Origin: JABCPE02 sp963509715 | GTDB lineage: Bacteria > Bacteroidota > Bacteroidia > Flavobacteriales > Weeksellaceae | Length of the DNA stretch: 64,000 nucleotides | Assembly: GCA_963509715.1 (NCBI GenBank) | Contig: CAUPCB010000001.1 | Location: forward strand, 1-64,000 | Direction: 5' to 3' | In this document: piece by piece, positions 7,430-15,749 of the stretch | Numbering within the stretch: the stretch's first letter is position 1 | Layout of the letters: each line of letters begins with the position of its first letter | Position numbers and translations under genes: made by a program | Notes under the pieces: generated by a model | What the model was told of the DNA's origin: nothing | The model's database searches: none | The model's input: only the letters and a program-made list of their open reading frames with translations

Positions 7430-7972
7430 TTATAGTTTATAAGTAAGACCAATTCTTCCTCCAAAAGTATTAATTCCACCACCAAATTGAAGGTTCAAGC
7501 CAAGGTTTTTAGTAAAGAAATATCTTCCCCCGATTTGTAATCCTAAGTCAAAACCTGAAACAGCAAAACTTGTATGGAGATTTTCATAATATGATTCAAG
7601 ACCAGCAGGACCAGTATATGTCTTTGAATTGCTAACATTATAATAACCTAATGTAGCTCCTGCATATAGATTAAATTCATTTGGAAGTTTTAGTAATCTA
7701 TCAAAATGATAGTTTCCATTAACACCAAATCCAAAAAAGGAATACTTGTCATCAAAATAACCACCACTCATTTTTTTAGAACTATAAGAAGCCTCTGCTC
7801 CAATAGTAAAGTCTCTAGCTACTCCATAATCTAATCCTAAGTACACAGGTACTCCAAATCCAGATAGCCCTACGCCTCCATTAATTTGTACTTTGTTTTG
7901 TTCCAAAGCTCCTTGTGCAGATGCTGTAGCTACAGCAAAAAATAAAGATGCACATGCTAAAATCTTTTTCAT
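7430..7972 (-). CDS. outer-membrane beta-barrel protein
   Basis: A 180-aa secreted protein with a Sec signal peptide (MKKILACASLFFAVATASAQ, cleavage after about residue 19-20). The remainder is an alternating amphipathic, Gly- and aromatic-rich pattern (GGVGLSGFGVPVYLGLDYG, FGFGVNGNYHF, NLYAGATLGYYNV, LGLQIGGRYFF) ending in the hydrophobic strand GRIGLTYKL. This is typical of small 8-stranded barrels (OmpX/OprF-like, PF13568/PF13505 type). The function is not predictable; adhesion or envelope structure are common for the class. It has its own promoter-like box at 8005-8012 and a strong terminator, so it is monocistronic. Confidence 0.8.
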   Translation of the reverse strand: MKKILACASLFFAVATASAQGALEQNKVQINGGVGLSGFGVPVYLGLDYGVARDFTIGAEASYSSKKMSGGYFDDKYSFFGFGVNGNYHFDRLLKLPNEFNLYAGATLGYYNVSNSKTYTGPAGLESYYENLHTSFAVSGFDLGLQIGGRYFFTKNLGLNLQFGGGINTFGGRIGLTYKL

Positions 7973-8004
7973 AAAAAATAAAATTTAAATTTTTAAAACA
8001 GAGA

Positions 8005-8012
8005 CAAAGATA
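8005..8012 (-). promoter_or_regulatory. -7 box of the barrel gene
   Basis: TATCTTTG on the minus strand, 33 nt before the ATG at 7972. No TTG at the best -33 spacing, so support is partial. Confidence 0.45.
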
Positions 8013-8095
8013 TGCATATTTTTTAGATAGAAAAATATTTTGTATCAAAATAATATTTATAACTTTATAAAGTGTAAAAAATAAATTTTATAGTT

Positions 8096-8836
8096 ATGGA
8101 CAAAATAAAAAATCACATTGGGCTGATTGTCGTTTCAGTAGCAATAGTTTTTTCTACTTTTTTGGCGGCTAATGCTTTTAAAAATAGAAATTCTAATAAT
8201 GACACGATCAATGTTACAGGGCTTGGGAGCAAGGACTTTGAGTCTGACCTTATCGTATGGAATAGTTCTTTTACAAAGAAAAGCACAGACCTGAAAACAG
8301 CCTACGCCTCATTAGAGAAAGACAGAGAAGCCCTCAAAAATTATCTATTGTCTAAAGGTGTGAAAGAAAAGGAAATCGTGTTTTCTTCGGTAGGGATTTC
8401 TAAGGATTTTGATAGAACTTATGATGAGTATCAGAATGTGCGTTCAGAAGTGTTTACAGGATACACACTGAAACAAAATGTACAGGTGGAGAGTAAGGAA
8501 GTGGAAAAAATAGAGAATATCTCTCGCCAAGTTACCGAGCTTATTAATTCTGGTGTGGAGCTGTACTCTGAGCAGCCAGAATATTACTATACTAAATTAG
8601 CCGAGCTAAAACTAAAAATGATAGCTGAAGCAACCAAAGATGCGAAACTTCGTGCCGAAAAAATCGCAGAAAACGCAGGAGCAAGACTCGGTGATTTGAA
8701 AAAATCTGAAATGGGAGTTTTCCAGATTATTGCGCAGAATTCTTCAGAGGACTATTCTTGGGGAGGTTCGTTCAATACTTCATCTAAAAAGAAGACTGCC
8801 AATATCACCATGAAGCTCTCCTACAATATTAGATAA
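8096..8836 (+). CDS. SIMPL domain-containing protein (DUF541)
   Basis: A 246-aa protein with one N-terminal membrane segment or uncleaved signal (about residues 6-27, GLIVVSVAIVFSTFLAANAF) followed by a SIMPL/DUF541 domain. Supporting motifs are INVTGLGSKDFESDLIVW, AYASLEKDREALKNYLLSKGV, YTLKQNVQVESKEVEKI and DAKLRAEKIAENAGARLGDL. SIMPL proteins (for example E. coli YggE, Brucella BP26) are periplasmic or membrane-anchored and are linked to oxidative stress or envelope roles without a defined activity. Here the domain should face the periplasm. mtaB follows 31 nt later but has its own promoter box. Confidence 0.9.
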   Translation: MDKIKNHIGLIVVSVAIVFSTFLAANAFKNRNSNNDTINVTGLGSKDFESDLIVWNSSFTKKSTDLKTAYASLEKDREALKNYLLSKGVKEKEIVFSSVGISKDFDRTYDEYQNVRSEVFTGYTLKQNVQVESKEVEKIENISRQVTELINSGVELYSEQPEYYYTKLAELKLKMIAEATKDAKLRAEKIAENAGARLGDLKKSEMGVFQIIAQNSSEDYSWGGSFNTSSKKKTANITMKLSYNIR

Positions 8837-8842
8837 ATTTCA

Positions 8843-8850
8843 TACCTTTG
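8843..8850 (+). promoter_or_regulatory. -7 box of mtaB
   Basis: TACCTTTG followed by CGG, 18 nt ahead of the mtaB start and right after the stop of the SIMPL gene. No good TTG at -33. Confidence 0.5.
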
Positions 8851-8867
8851 CGGTTTTCAGATTATTT

Positions 8868-10217
8868 ATGACAAATACAAGTCCGAAAACAGTAGCATTT
8901 CATACACTCGGGTGTAAGCTTAATTTTGCAGAAACATCTACTATTGCGCGCCAGCTTATAGGGGCGGGATATGAGAAAGTGGAGTTCGATGACCCTGCGC
9001 AAGTCTATGTGATTAACACATGCTCAGTAACGGATAATGCCGATAAAGAATGCAAGTTCCATGTGAAAAGAGCAGTCAAAGCCAATCCAGATGGGCTGGT
9101 GGTGGTTTTGGGATGCTATGCACAGCTGAAACCAGAAGAAATTTCCGCAATAGAGGGTGTAGATTTAGTTTTAGGAGCGAAGGAGAAATTTAATTTGCTT
9201 AATTTTCTTGATGATTTAAGGAAGTCCGAAAGCTCTGCGCAGGTTCACTCTTGTGAAATAGAAGATGCGGATTTCTTTATAGGTTCTTATTCTATTGGGG
9301 ATAGGACTCGTGCCTTTCTGAAAGTTCAGGATGGGTGTGATTACAAATGTACTTATTGTACAATCCCGATGGCAAGAGGGATTTCTCGTTCTGATACGAT
9401 AGAAAATATTGTCAAAAATGCCCAGCAGATTGCCCAGCAGGATATTAAGGAAATTGTCCTCACAGGAGTGAATATTGGTGATTATGGAAAGGGTGAATTT
9501 GGGAATAAAAAACATGAACATACATTTTTGGATTTAGTGACAGCACTGAACGAAGTGGATGGCATCGAGCGAATCCGAATTTCTTCCATAGAGCCTAATT
9601 TGCTAAAAGATGAAACTATAGAACTTGTAGCGAAGAGCAAGAGTTTTGTGCCGCATTTTCATATTCCGTTGCAGTCGGGCTCAGATGAGATTTTGAAAAA
9701 AATGAAACGCCGATATCTCACGGCTCTCTATACGAGCAGAGTGAATAAGATAAGGGAAATCCTGCCTGATGCGGCTATCGGTGTGGATGTAATCGTAGGC
9801 TTCCCAGGTGAGACTGAGGAGAAGTTCTTGGAAACTTATAACTTTTTAGCAGAGCTGCCAATCAGCTATCTGCATGTATTTACATATTCTGAAAGGGACA
9901 ATACGGAGGCGGTTAGCATGGAGGGCGTAGTTCCTATTTCGGAGAGAAAGAGAAGGAATAAAATGCTCAGAATTCTTTCTGAGAAGAAAAAAATGGCTTT
10001 CTACCAAACACAATTAGGCAAAGTTCTGCCTGTTCTTTGGGAGCATGAGGAGAAAAACGGAATGATGTTTGGCTTTACGGATAACTATGTCAGAGTTCAA
10101 AAACCATATGACGAAAAGTCCGTGAATAAAGTAGAAAGAGTGAAATTAGAAAAAATTTCAAAGGAAGGGAATGTAGTGGTTTCTAGTTCTTTTGAGGAAT
10201 TTTTAACAAAAGTTTAA
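8868..10217 (+). CDS. mtaB: tRNA ct6A37/t6A37 methylthiotransferase MtaB
   Basis: A radical-SAM enzyme that adds a methylthio group to t6A37 of tRNAs decoding ANN codons, giving ms2t6A. Of 449 aa, the N-terminal UPF0004 domain has its three cluster cysteines in LGCKLN (Cys16), INTCSVT and LGCYAQ. The radical-SAM CxxxCxxC motif is Cys157, Cys161, Cys164 in DGCDYKCTYC. VDVIVGFPGETEE and the HIPLQSGSDEILKKMKRRY segment are typical. The C-terminal ~65 residues form a TRAM-like RNA-binding end. The opening KTVAFHTLGCKLNFAET fits MtaB rather than MiaB or RimO. It is followed by a terminator and is probably monocistronic. Confidence 0.95.
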   Translation: MTNTSPKTVAFHTLGCKLNFAETSTIARQLIGAGYEKVEFDDPAQVYVINTCSVTDNADKECKFHVKRAVKANPDGLVVVLGCYAQLKPEEISAIEGVDLVLGAKEKFNLLNFLDDLRKSESSAQVHSCEIEDADFFIGSYSIGDRTRAFLKVQDGCDYKCTYCTIPMARGISRSDTIENIVKNAQQIAQQDIKEIVLTGVNIGDYGKGEFGNKKHEHTFLDLVTALNEVDGIERIRISSIEPNLLKDETIELVAKSKSFVPHFHIPLQSGSDEILKKMKRRYLTALYTSRVNKIREILPDAAIGVDVIVGFPGETEEKFLETYNFLAELPISYLHVFTYSERDNTEAVSMEGVVPISERKRRNKMLRILSEKKKMAFYQTQLGKVLPVLWEHEEKNGMMFGFTDNYVRVQKPYDEKSVNKVERVKLEKISKEGNVVVSSSFEEFLTKV

Positions 10218-10256
10218 CCTCTATTGTCATTACAATGGAGGAAGTTTTTTTATTTT
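10218..10256 (+). terminator. terminator after mtaB
   Basis: A 10-bp stem (CCTCTATTGT / ACAATGGAGG, one G-U pair) with a short loop and a run of seven T residues, directly after the stop codon. Confidence 0.8.
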
Positions 10257-10282
10257 AGTGGATTGAATTTTCTTAAAATATT

Positions 10283-10996
10283 ATGTCACAAAAAAGCACA
10301 TACGGAGACAATGTCATCTCTCTAAGAGATGTAAAAATAGTTCAGAAGAATTTTACAGTTCTTTCTAATGTTAATCTGACCATAAAAAAAGGTAAGTTTA
10401 ATTATCTCATTGGGAAAACAGGCTCTGGAAAAAGTAGCCTTCTCAAGGTTCTTTATGGGCACCTTCCACTTCGTGAGGGAGAAGGAGAGGTGGTTGGTTT
10501 TGATTTGACAAAACTAAAAGTATCTCGTATCCCTGATTTGAGAAGAAAACTGGGGATTATTTTTCAGGATTTTCAGCTGCTTATGGATAGAACGGTAGAG
10601 AAAAATCTTCTTTTCGTTTTAGAAGCCACAGGCTGGAAGGATAGAAGCCTGATGGAAGAGAGAATAGATGATGTCCTCAGCAGTGTAGGAATGAAAACCA
10701 AAAAACACAAAATGCCTCACGAATTGTCTGGTGGAGAGCAGCAGCGTGTAGCTATAGCAAGAGCTTTGCTGAATCACCCCGAGCTTATCTTGGCGGACGA
10801 GCCTACGGGAAACCTAGACCCAGAGACTTCTAATGATATTATGACTTTGCTAAGACAAGTGTCTGAGGAGAGAAATTGTGCAGTGCTTATGGCTACACAC
10901 GATTATCATTTGATACAGAATTTCCCAGGGCAGGCTATCCGTTGTGAAGATGGGACAGTGTCTGTTTTACAAGACACAAGTGTACTTTTTGAATAA
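10283..10996 (+). CDS. ftsE: cell division ATP-binding protein FtsE
   Basis: The ABC ATPase partner of the membrane protein FtsX, which activates peptidoglycan hydrolases at the septum. At 237 aa it is close to the usual 220-230. Walker A is GKTGSGKS (44-51), the Q-loop is FQDFQLL, the ABC signature is LSGGEQQR (about 149-156), Walker B is LILADEPTG and the H-loop His lies in MATHDYH. The DEPTGNLDP run and short length place it in the FtsE/LolD/MacB group. FtsE is the usual call for this Bacteroidota orthologue. No ftsX is adjacent, and the two genes are often separated in this phylum. Confidence 0.88.
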   Translation: MSQKSTYGDNVISLRDVKIVQKNFTVLSNVNLTIKKGKFNYLIGKTGSGKSSLLKVLYGHLPLREGEGEVVGFDLTKLKVSRIPDLRRKLGIIFQDFQLLMDRTVEKNLLFVLEATGWKDRSLMEERIDDVLSSVGMKTKKHKMPHELSGGEQQRVAIARALLNHPELILADEPTGNLDPETSNDIMTLLRQVSEERNCAVLMATHDYHLIQNFPGQAIRCEDGTVSVLQDTSVLFE

Positions 10997-11027
10997 AAAA
11001 ACTTAAATTTAACTTTTTTCAATAAAA

Positions 11028-11091
11028 ACTAAATTTAATTAGTTAAATAATATTAAATTGTATGAAAATTTAGTTAAAATATAAATTTAGT
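11028..11091. repeat. AT-rich repeats upstream of a small secreted protein gene
   Basis: Three 9-bp units in a highly AT-rich intergenic region: ACTAAATTT at 11028-11036 and its reverse complement AAATTTAGT at 11066-11074 and 11083-11091. They lie 60-120 bp upstream of the gene at 11151 and could be operator sites, though such strings also arise by chance at this base composition. Confidence 0.35.
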
Positions 11092-11150
11092 ACAATATCA
11101 TTAATAAATGCTCGTTTTTGATATTAGTAACCAATTAATTTTTAAGAATC

Positions 11151-11417
11151 ATGAAGAAGTTAGTTTTTGCAAGTTTATTTCTTGCGTTAGGAACATTCGC
11201 AGTAAATGCACAGTCTACTCCACTAAAAAAGAAAGCTGAGCCATCTAAGAAAACGGCTAAACAATCACCTAAGAAATCATCTCAACCTAATGAAGCAGAA
11301 CATGCTGTTCCTGTTGCTCATGAAAGCGGAAGTTATCCTTCAGTGGATAAAGAACAACCAAAACAAAAGGAATCAGAGGATAAAAAGGAAGAACATCCTG
11401 TTAATCCACAGAAATAG
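11151..11417 (+). CDS. small secreted Lys/Pro-rich protein
   Basis: An 88-aa precursor with a clear Sec signal peptide (MKKLVFASLFLALGTFAVNA, cleaved after about residue 20). The mature part of about 67 aa is low-complexity and highly charged: Lys/Ser/Pro-rich first, then Glu/Lys-rich, ending EEHPVNPQK. There is no cysteine, no domain and no predicted globular fold. I do not recognise a family; similar short, disordered secreted proteins are common in Chryseobacterium-like genomes. Flanked by an AT-rich upstream region with repeats and a strong terminator, it looks like an independent and possibly strongly expressed unit. Confidence 0.7.
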   Translation: MKKLVFASLFLALGTFAVNAQSTPLKKKAEPSKKTAKQSPKKSSQPNEAEHAVPVAHESGSYPSVDKEQPKQKESEDKKEEHPVNPQK

Positions 11418-11436
11418 ATTTTATTGTTTATCATAG

Positions 11437-11470
11437 ATAGCCACTTCTAAAAAGAAGTGGCTATTTTTTA
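11437..11470 (+). terminator. strong terminator before gltX
   Basis: A perfect 12-bp stem (ATAGCCACTTCT / AGAAGTGGCTAT, loop AAAA) followed by six T residues. It ends the small secreted protein transcript. Confidence 0.85.
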
Positions 11471-11482
11471 TGGGTAAATTCT

Positions 11483-11490
11483 TATCTTTG
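11483..11490 (+). promoter_or_regulatory. -7 box of gltX
   Basis: TATCTTTG followed by CGC, 18 nt before the gltX ATG. It lies just after a terminator, as expected for a new transcription unit. Confidence 0.5.
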
Positions 11491-11508
11491 CGCCCAAAGT
11501 TTTAAAAG

Positions 11509-13023
11509 ATGAGTAAAATTCGCGTTCGTTTTGCACCGAGTCCTACGGGTCCTCTGCATCTTGGTGGAGTGAGAACAGCACTATACAATTACCTTTTTGC
11601 TAAAAGCCAAGGAGGAGATTTTATTTTAAGAATAGAAGATACAGATACTGCCCGCTATGTAGAGGGAGCAGAAGACTACATCATGGAGGCGCTGGACTGG
11701 CTGGGAATACAGCCTGTGGAAAGCCCGAAAAAAGGAGGACCATATGCGCCATACAGACAGTCTGAAAGGAGAGAAATCTATGATAAATATACTGAGCAGG
11801 TTCTAAAAACGGATTATGCTTATTTAGCGTTTGATACTCCAGAAGAGCTTGATGAAATCAGGTTGGAGTACGAAGCTAAAGGAGAAGTTTTTTCTTATAA
11901 TAATGTTACTAGAAATAGCCTAAGAAACAGCATTGCACTTCCGAAAGATGAGGTGAAAAAGCTTTTGGCGGAAAAAGTTCCTTTCGTGGTTAGGTTTAAA
12001 ATGCCGGAAAACAGAGTGATGGAGCTGAGTGATATTATCCGTGGGAATTTCAGCGTAAATACGGATACTCTGGATGATAAGGTTTTGGTGAAACAAGATG
12101 GAATGCCGACTTATCATTTCGCAAATATCATCGATGACCACGAGATGCAGATTACTAATGTGATTCGTGGAGAAGAGTGGCTGCCGTCAATGGCTCTGCA
12201 TGTATTGTTATACGAAGCCATGGGCTGGAAAGCACCAGAATTTGCGCATTTGCCACTGATACTAAAACCAGAAGGAAAAGGAAAACTCAGCAAAAGAGAT
12301 GGCGATAAATTCGGATTTCCTGTATTTCCATTGAATTTTACCGATAAAGAAACAGGAGCTATATCCAAAGGATATCGTGAGGAAGGGTATTTCCCAGAAG
12401 CGTTTGTTAATTTCTTGGCACTTTTGGGCTGGTCGCCATCTGATGATAAAGAAATCTTGTCATTAGAAGAAATGGTTCAAGAATTTAATTTGCACAAAGT
12501 TCATAAATCTGGAGCGAGATTCAGCAAAGAAAAAGCCGAATGGTTTAACAGCCAATATCTTAAAATGAAAACAGATGATGAGCTGCTAGTTTTACTTAAA
12601 GAAATAGAAGCGGTGAAAAACTCTGAAGTCAGCGATGATAAGCTGATTACGATTATTGGGCTGATGAAAGAGAGAGCGGTTTTCGTGAAAGATATCTATG
12701 AGCAGGGACAGTTTTTCTTCTCTGCACCAGCAGATTATGATGAAAAAGCCATCAAAAAGGCGTGGGCAGATACCACAGGAGAACTTCTTGCAGAGTTTGC
12801 TCAGAAATTAGAAAAGGTGGATTTTCAATCAGAAATTCTCAAAAATCTTATTCATGATTTCGCTGCTGAAAAAGAATTAGGAATGGGTAAAGTGATGATG
12901 CCGCTGCGTTTGGCTTTGGTGGGAGAACTGAAAGGTCCAGATGTTCCTGATATCATGAATATTATAGGAAAAGAAAAAACTATAGAACGAATCGAGAAAT
13001 TGATAGAAACTCAAAAAAAATAA
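11509..13023 (+). CDS. gltX: glutamate--tRNA ligase
   Basis: A class I aminoacyl-tRNA synthetase charging tRNA-Glu, and tRNA-Gln too if the organism uses GatCAB. The 504-aa length is normal. The N-terminus RVRFAPSPTGPLHLGGVRTAL carries the HIGH-equivalent HLGG (17-20), with RIEDTDTARYVEGAE following. The KMSKS-equivalent is KLSKRDGDKFGFPV (about 258-271); Leu in place of Met is usual in GluRS. The C-terminal helical anticodon-binding domain ends in MGKVMMPLRLALVGELKGPD. It has its own promoter; accA follows 66 nt later. Confidence 0.97.
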   Translation: MSKIRVRFAPSPTGPLHLGGVRTALYNYLFAKSQGGDFILRIEDTDTARYVEGAEDYIMEALDWLGIQPVESPKKGGPYAPYRQSERREIYDKYTEQVLKTDYAYLAFDTPEELDEIRLEYEAKGEVFSYNNVTRNSLRNSIALPKDEVKKLLAEKVPFVVRFKMPENRVMELSDIIRGNFSVNTDTLDDKVLVKQDGMPTYHFANIIDDHEMQITNVIRGEEWLPSMALHVLLYEAMGWKAPEFAHLPLILKPEGKGKLSKRDGDKFGFPVFPLNFTDKETGAISKGYREEGYFPEAFVNFLALLGWSPSDDKEILSLEEMVQEFNLHKVHKSGARFSKEKAEWFNSQYLKMKTDDELLVLLKEIEAVKNSEVSDDKLITIIGLMKERAVFVKDIYEQGQFFFSAPADYDEKAIKKAWADTTGELLAEFAQKLEKVDFQSEILKNLIHDFAAEKELGMGKVMMPLRLALVGELKGPDVPDIMNIIGKEKTIERIEKLIETQKK

Positions 13024-13089
13024 ATTCATATTTGATTTTTAAATTTATTAGTATTTTTGAAAACTCAAATATTATTCAAAATTAGAAAT

Positions 13090-14046
13090 ATGGAATACTT
13101 GGATTTTGAACAACCGATAAAAGAGTTGATGGAACAATATGAAAAATGTGCCATTGTAGGTGAAGAAAGCGGAGTGGATGTTTCAGCAACTTGCAAACAG
13201 ATAGAAGAAAAAATCATCAAGACTAAAAAGAAAATCTATGGCAACCTTACGCCATGGCAGAGAGTACAGCTTTCTCGCCATCCAGATAGACCCTATACAT
13301 TGGACTATATCCACGGAATAGCGGATGAGGGCAGCGTTGTTGAGCTTCATGGCGATAGATGCTTTGCGGATGACCCAGCGATGATAGGAGCGATGATAAA
13401 GATAAATGGTCAAAGTGTGATGGTTATCGGGACACAAAAGGGAAGAACCACGAAGGAAAGACAATACAGAAGATTCGGAATGTCTAATCCTGATGGGTAT
13501 CGTAAAGCTTTGAGACTGATGAAGCTGGCGGAGAAATTTAATATGCCTATCGTGACTCTGATAGACACTCCTGGGGCTTATCCTGGTCTTGAGGCTGAGG
13601 AGAGAGGACAAGGTGAGGCTATTGCAAGAAATATTTTTGAAATGAGCCTTCTGAAAGTTCCTGTAATTGCTATCGTTATCGGTGAGGGAGCTAGTGGAGG
13701 AGCTTTGGGAATAGGTGTAGGGAATAAGGTTTATATGATGGAAAATACTTGGTATTCAGTGATTTCGCCAGAGTCTTGTTCTTCTATTCTTTGGAGAAGC
13801 TGGGAATACAAAGAAACAGCTGCTGATACACTGAAACTTACAGCGCAAGATATGCTGAAAGAAAAGTTAATAGACGGCATCATCACTGAACCGCTTGGTG
13901 GAGCTCACTATGACCCAGCAGAAGCATTTGCTAATGTGAAAGACACAATTTTAAAGAATATAAAAGCATATAAAGGCTTTACTGAAGATGAACTTGCTAC
14001 ACAAAGACAAGAGAAATTTGTAGCAATGGGACAATACAAAGGATAA
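13090..14046 (+). CDS. accA: acetyl-CoA carboxylase carboxyltransferase subunit alpha
   Basis: With AccD it transfers CO2 from carboxybiotin-BCCP to acetyl-CoA, making malonyl-CoA for fatty acid synthesis. I start at the ATG at 13090 (318 aa, close to E. coli AccA at 319) rather than at the in-frame TTG at 13057. Family segments are intact: the opening LDFEQPIKELMEQ, LTPWQRVQLSRHPDRPYTLDYI, GDRCFADDPAMIGAMIKING, IGTQKGR, FNMPIVTLIDTPGAYPGLEAEERGQGEAIARN, and VIGEGASGGALGIGVGNKVYMMEN forming the oxyanion/CoA site. The subunit works in the cytosolic ACC complex; accD and accBC are not in the window. Confidence 0.97.
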   Translation: MEYLDFEQPIKELMEQYEKCAIVGEESGVDVSATCKQIEEKIIKTKKKIYGNLTPWQRVQLSRHPDRPYTLDYIHGIADEGSVVELHGDRCFADDPAMIGAMIKINGQSVMVIGTQKGRTTKERQYRRFGMSNPDGYRKALRLMKLAEKFNMPIVTLIDTPGAYPGLEAEERGQGEAIARNIFEMSLLKVPVIAIVIGEGASGGALGIGVGNKVYMMENTWYSVISPESCSSILWRSWEYKETAADTLKLTAQDMLKEKLIDGIITEPLGGAHYDPAEAFANVKDTILKNIKAYKGFTEDELATQRQEKFVAMGQYKG

Positions 14047-14056
14047 TTAAATAAAA

Positions 14057-14085
14057 AAAGCTGGAAAATTTTCCAGCTTTTTATT
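14057..14085. terminator. bidirectional terminator between accA and a convergent gene
   Basis: A perfect palindrome with 12-nt arms (AAAGCTGGAAAA / TTTTCCAGCTTT) flanked by A and T runs lies 10 bp after accA and a few bases from the stop of the convergent gene at 14087. It can serve both strands. Confidence 0.85.
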
Positions 14086-14086
14086 T

Positions 14087-14596
14087 TTATCTTACACCTA
14101 ATGTTAATTGATAATCAGCATTGATGGTTCTTGATTGGTGGTATTTTCCTCCACATATTACGGAAGAAATAGTATATGAACCTTTGTTTAAAGACATTCT
14201 TCCCGTAGAGTTTGCAGGAACACTGATATTATAGCTGCTTTTCCCTGTAAAATTTACTACAATAGGGCATTTTGATAGATTTTTGACAGTTACATATGCA
14301 CTGTTCCCTTTGCTGCTTCCATTAAGTATTCTGGTAGCTTCCTCAGCAGTCTCTTGGTGACTTCTATGGCTGTTGGATTGGTGAGAAGTTGAGGTTTGTG
14401 CTGAAGAGCTACCGCTTCCTAAACGGGCTAACTTTCTTCTAAACTCAGGAGTTTTAGGGTGGCTAGGGTAGTTTACTATGAAATTTGCAACCACCTTTGG
14501 GTCATTGGATTTTTCTGTCATTTCTATGGTATGTTGGGACTGAGCGAATATACCAGCAGACAGAAATCCTAAAAGAAGTAAAATCGTTTTTTTCAT
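14087..14596 (-). CDS. secreted protein, probably DUF6759
   Basis: A 169-aa exported protein: signal peptide MKKTILLLLGFLSAGIFAQS (cleavage near residue 19-21), a Ser/His-rich low-complexity linker (about 62-82), then a small beta-rich domain (about 95-169). That domain contains VTVKNLSKCPIVVNFTGKSSYNISVPANS and LNKGSYTISSVICGGKYH. The two cysteines in it (SKCPI and SVICGG) could form a disulfide. The domain resembles DUF6759, which I associate with Chryseobacterium-type genomes; function unknown. It is divergent from tsf, with a short shared upstream region. Confidence 0.7.
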   Translation of the reverse strand: MKKTILLLLGFLSAGIFAQSQHTIEMTEKSNDPKVVANFIVNYPSHPKTPEFRRKLARLGSGSSSAQTSTSHQSNSHRSHQETAEEATRILNGSSKGNSAYVTVKNLSKCPIVVNFTGKSSYNISVPANSTGRMSLNKGSYTISSVICGGKYHQSRTINADYQLTLGVR

Positions 14597-14610
14597 CTTT
14601 ATAAAATTTG

Positions 14611-14618
14611 TATCTTTG
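14611..14618 (+). promoter_or_regulatory. -7 box of tsf
   Basis: TATCTTTG followed by CC, 36 nt before the tsf ATG at 14655. It implies that tsf is transcribed from its own promoter. Confidence 0.5.
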
Positions 14619-14654
14619 CCAATTAATTACAAAAATATAAAAAATATTATAATT

Positions 14655-15623
14655 ATGTATACACCAGTAGCAGCAGATGTAGCTAAACTAAGAAACACAA
14701 CAGGTGCAGGAATGATGGACTGCAAAAAGGCTTTGGTAGAAGCTGAAGGGGATTTTGAAAAAGCTATCGAAATCCTTAGAAAAAAAGGACAAAAAATTGC
14801 AGCAAATAGAGCAGATAGAGAATCTACTGAAGGAGCTGTAATCGCAAGAGTAAACGAGGATAACACACTAGGTGCTATCATCTCTCTAAACTGCGAAACG
14901 GACTTCGTTGCTAAAAATGATGCTTTCGTAGAATTGGCTTACGAATTAGCAGAACAAGCAATGAACTATGCTTCTAAAGAGGAGTTCTTGGCTTCTGATT
15001 TCCACGGAATTACAGTTGCTGAAAAACTAATCGAGCAGACAGGAGTTATCGGAGAGAAAATAGAAATCGGTGCATTTGAAAGAATCGAAGGACCTTTCTT
15101 GGCGGCTTATATCCACGCAGGAAACAAAATTGCAGCGATCACAGCATTGTCTGCTAAAGTAGACGGAGCAGCAGAGGCAGCGAGAAACATCAGTATGCAA
15201 GTAGCATCTATGAGCCCAGAAGTTCTTTCTTACAAAGATTTTTCTCCTGAGTTTATAGCAGCAGAAACAGACGCAAGAATTGCAGCAATCGAGAAAGATA
15301 ACGAGGAGCTTGTAAGACTTGGAAAACCATTGAAAAATGTTCCTAAATATGTTTCTTATGCACAGTTGACAGAGCAAGTTCTAAAACAAGCAGAAGAAGA
15401 TGCAAAAGCTGAATTGAAAGCTGAAGGTAAGCCAGAACAAATCTGGGATAAAATCTTACCTGGTAAAGTTCAGAGATTTATCAGTGATAACACTTCTCTA
15501 GACCAAGAGAAAGCATTGCTTGACCAAAACTACATCAAAGACGGAGACATGAAAGTTTCTCAATATGTGAAATCTGTAAACCCAGATCTTGAAGTAGTAA
15601 GATTCGTAAGAGTTTCTCTTTAA
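14655..15623 (+). CDS. tsf: translation elongation factor Ts
   Basis: Guanine-nucleotide exchange factor for EF-Tu. The ATG at 14655 begins MYTPVAADVAKLRNTTGAGMMDCKKAL, the canonical EF-Ts N-terminus. A longer reading from a TTG overlaps the promoter box and is rejected. The protein is 322 aa: N-terminal UBA-like domain with TGAGMMDCKKALVEAEGD, the RKKGQKIAANRADRESTEG linker, then duplicated core domains with ISLNCETDFVAKNDAFVELA and IAAITALSAK. The insertion in the second core half and the ending DLEVVRFVRVSL fit Bacteroidota EF-Ts. Unusually, rpsB is not upstream: a secreted-protein gene on the opposite strand occupies that place. Confidence 0.97.
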   Translation: MYTPVAADVAKLRNTTGAGMMDCKKALVEAEGDFEKAIEILRKKGQKIAANRADRESTEGAVIARVNEDNTLGAIISLNCETDFVAKNDAFVELAYELAEQAMNYASKEEFLASDFHGITVAEKLIEQTGVIGEKIEIGAFERIEGPFLAAYIHAGNKIAAITALSAKVDGAAEAARNISMQVASMSPEVLSYKDFSPEFIAAETDARIAAIEKDNEELVRLGKPLKNVPKYVSYAQLTEQVLKQAEEDAKAELKAEGKPEQIWDKILPGKVQRFISDNTSLDQEKALLDQNYIKDGDMKVSQYVKSVNPDLEVVRFVRVSL

Positions 15624-15642
15624 TTAAAATTAAAATTTATTC

Positions 15643-15680
15643 AATTCCTCTTAGCTGAAAAGTTGAGAGGAATTTTTATT
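15643..15680 (+). terminator. terminator after tsf
   Basis: A stem AATTCCTCTTAGCT / AGTTGAGAGGAATT (with G-U pairs) around a GAAA-type loop, then a T-rich run, 20 bp past the stop. Confidence 0.75.
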
Positions 15681-15741
15681 TTATAAAAACTTTGTGATAA
15701 ATATCAGCACTTGAAATCATCTTCGTATGGTTTTTTATTGT

Positions 15742-15749
15742 TAATTTTG
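15742..15749 (+). promoter_or_regulatory. possible -7 box of the methyltransferase operon
   Basis: TAATTTTG, 39 nt before the ATG at 15788. No TTG at ideal spacing. Confidence 0.35.

Noticed and set aside
10283..10996. LolD or MacB ATPase instead of FtsE
   Set aside because: No lipoprotein-release permease is adjacent, and the short form with the FQDFQLL Q-loop fits FtsE better; not fully excluded.
13057..13089. Longer accA start at a TTG
   Set aside because: The ATG at 13090 gives the normal AccA length; the 11 extra residues have no family support.
14616..14654. Longer tsf start at a TTG
   Set aside because: The TTG lies inside the TATCTTTG promoter box, and the canonical EF-Ts start is at 14655.
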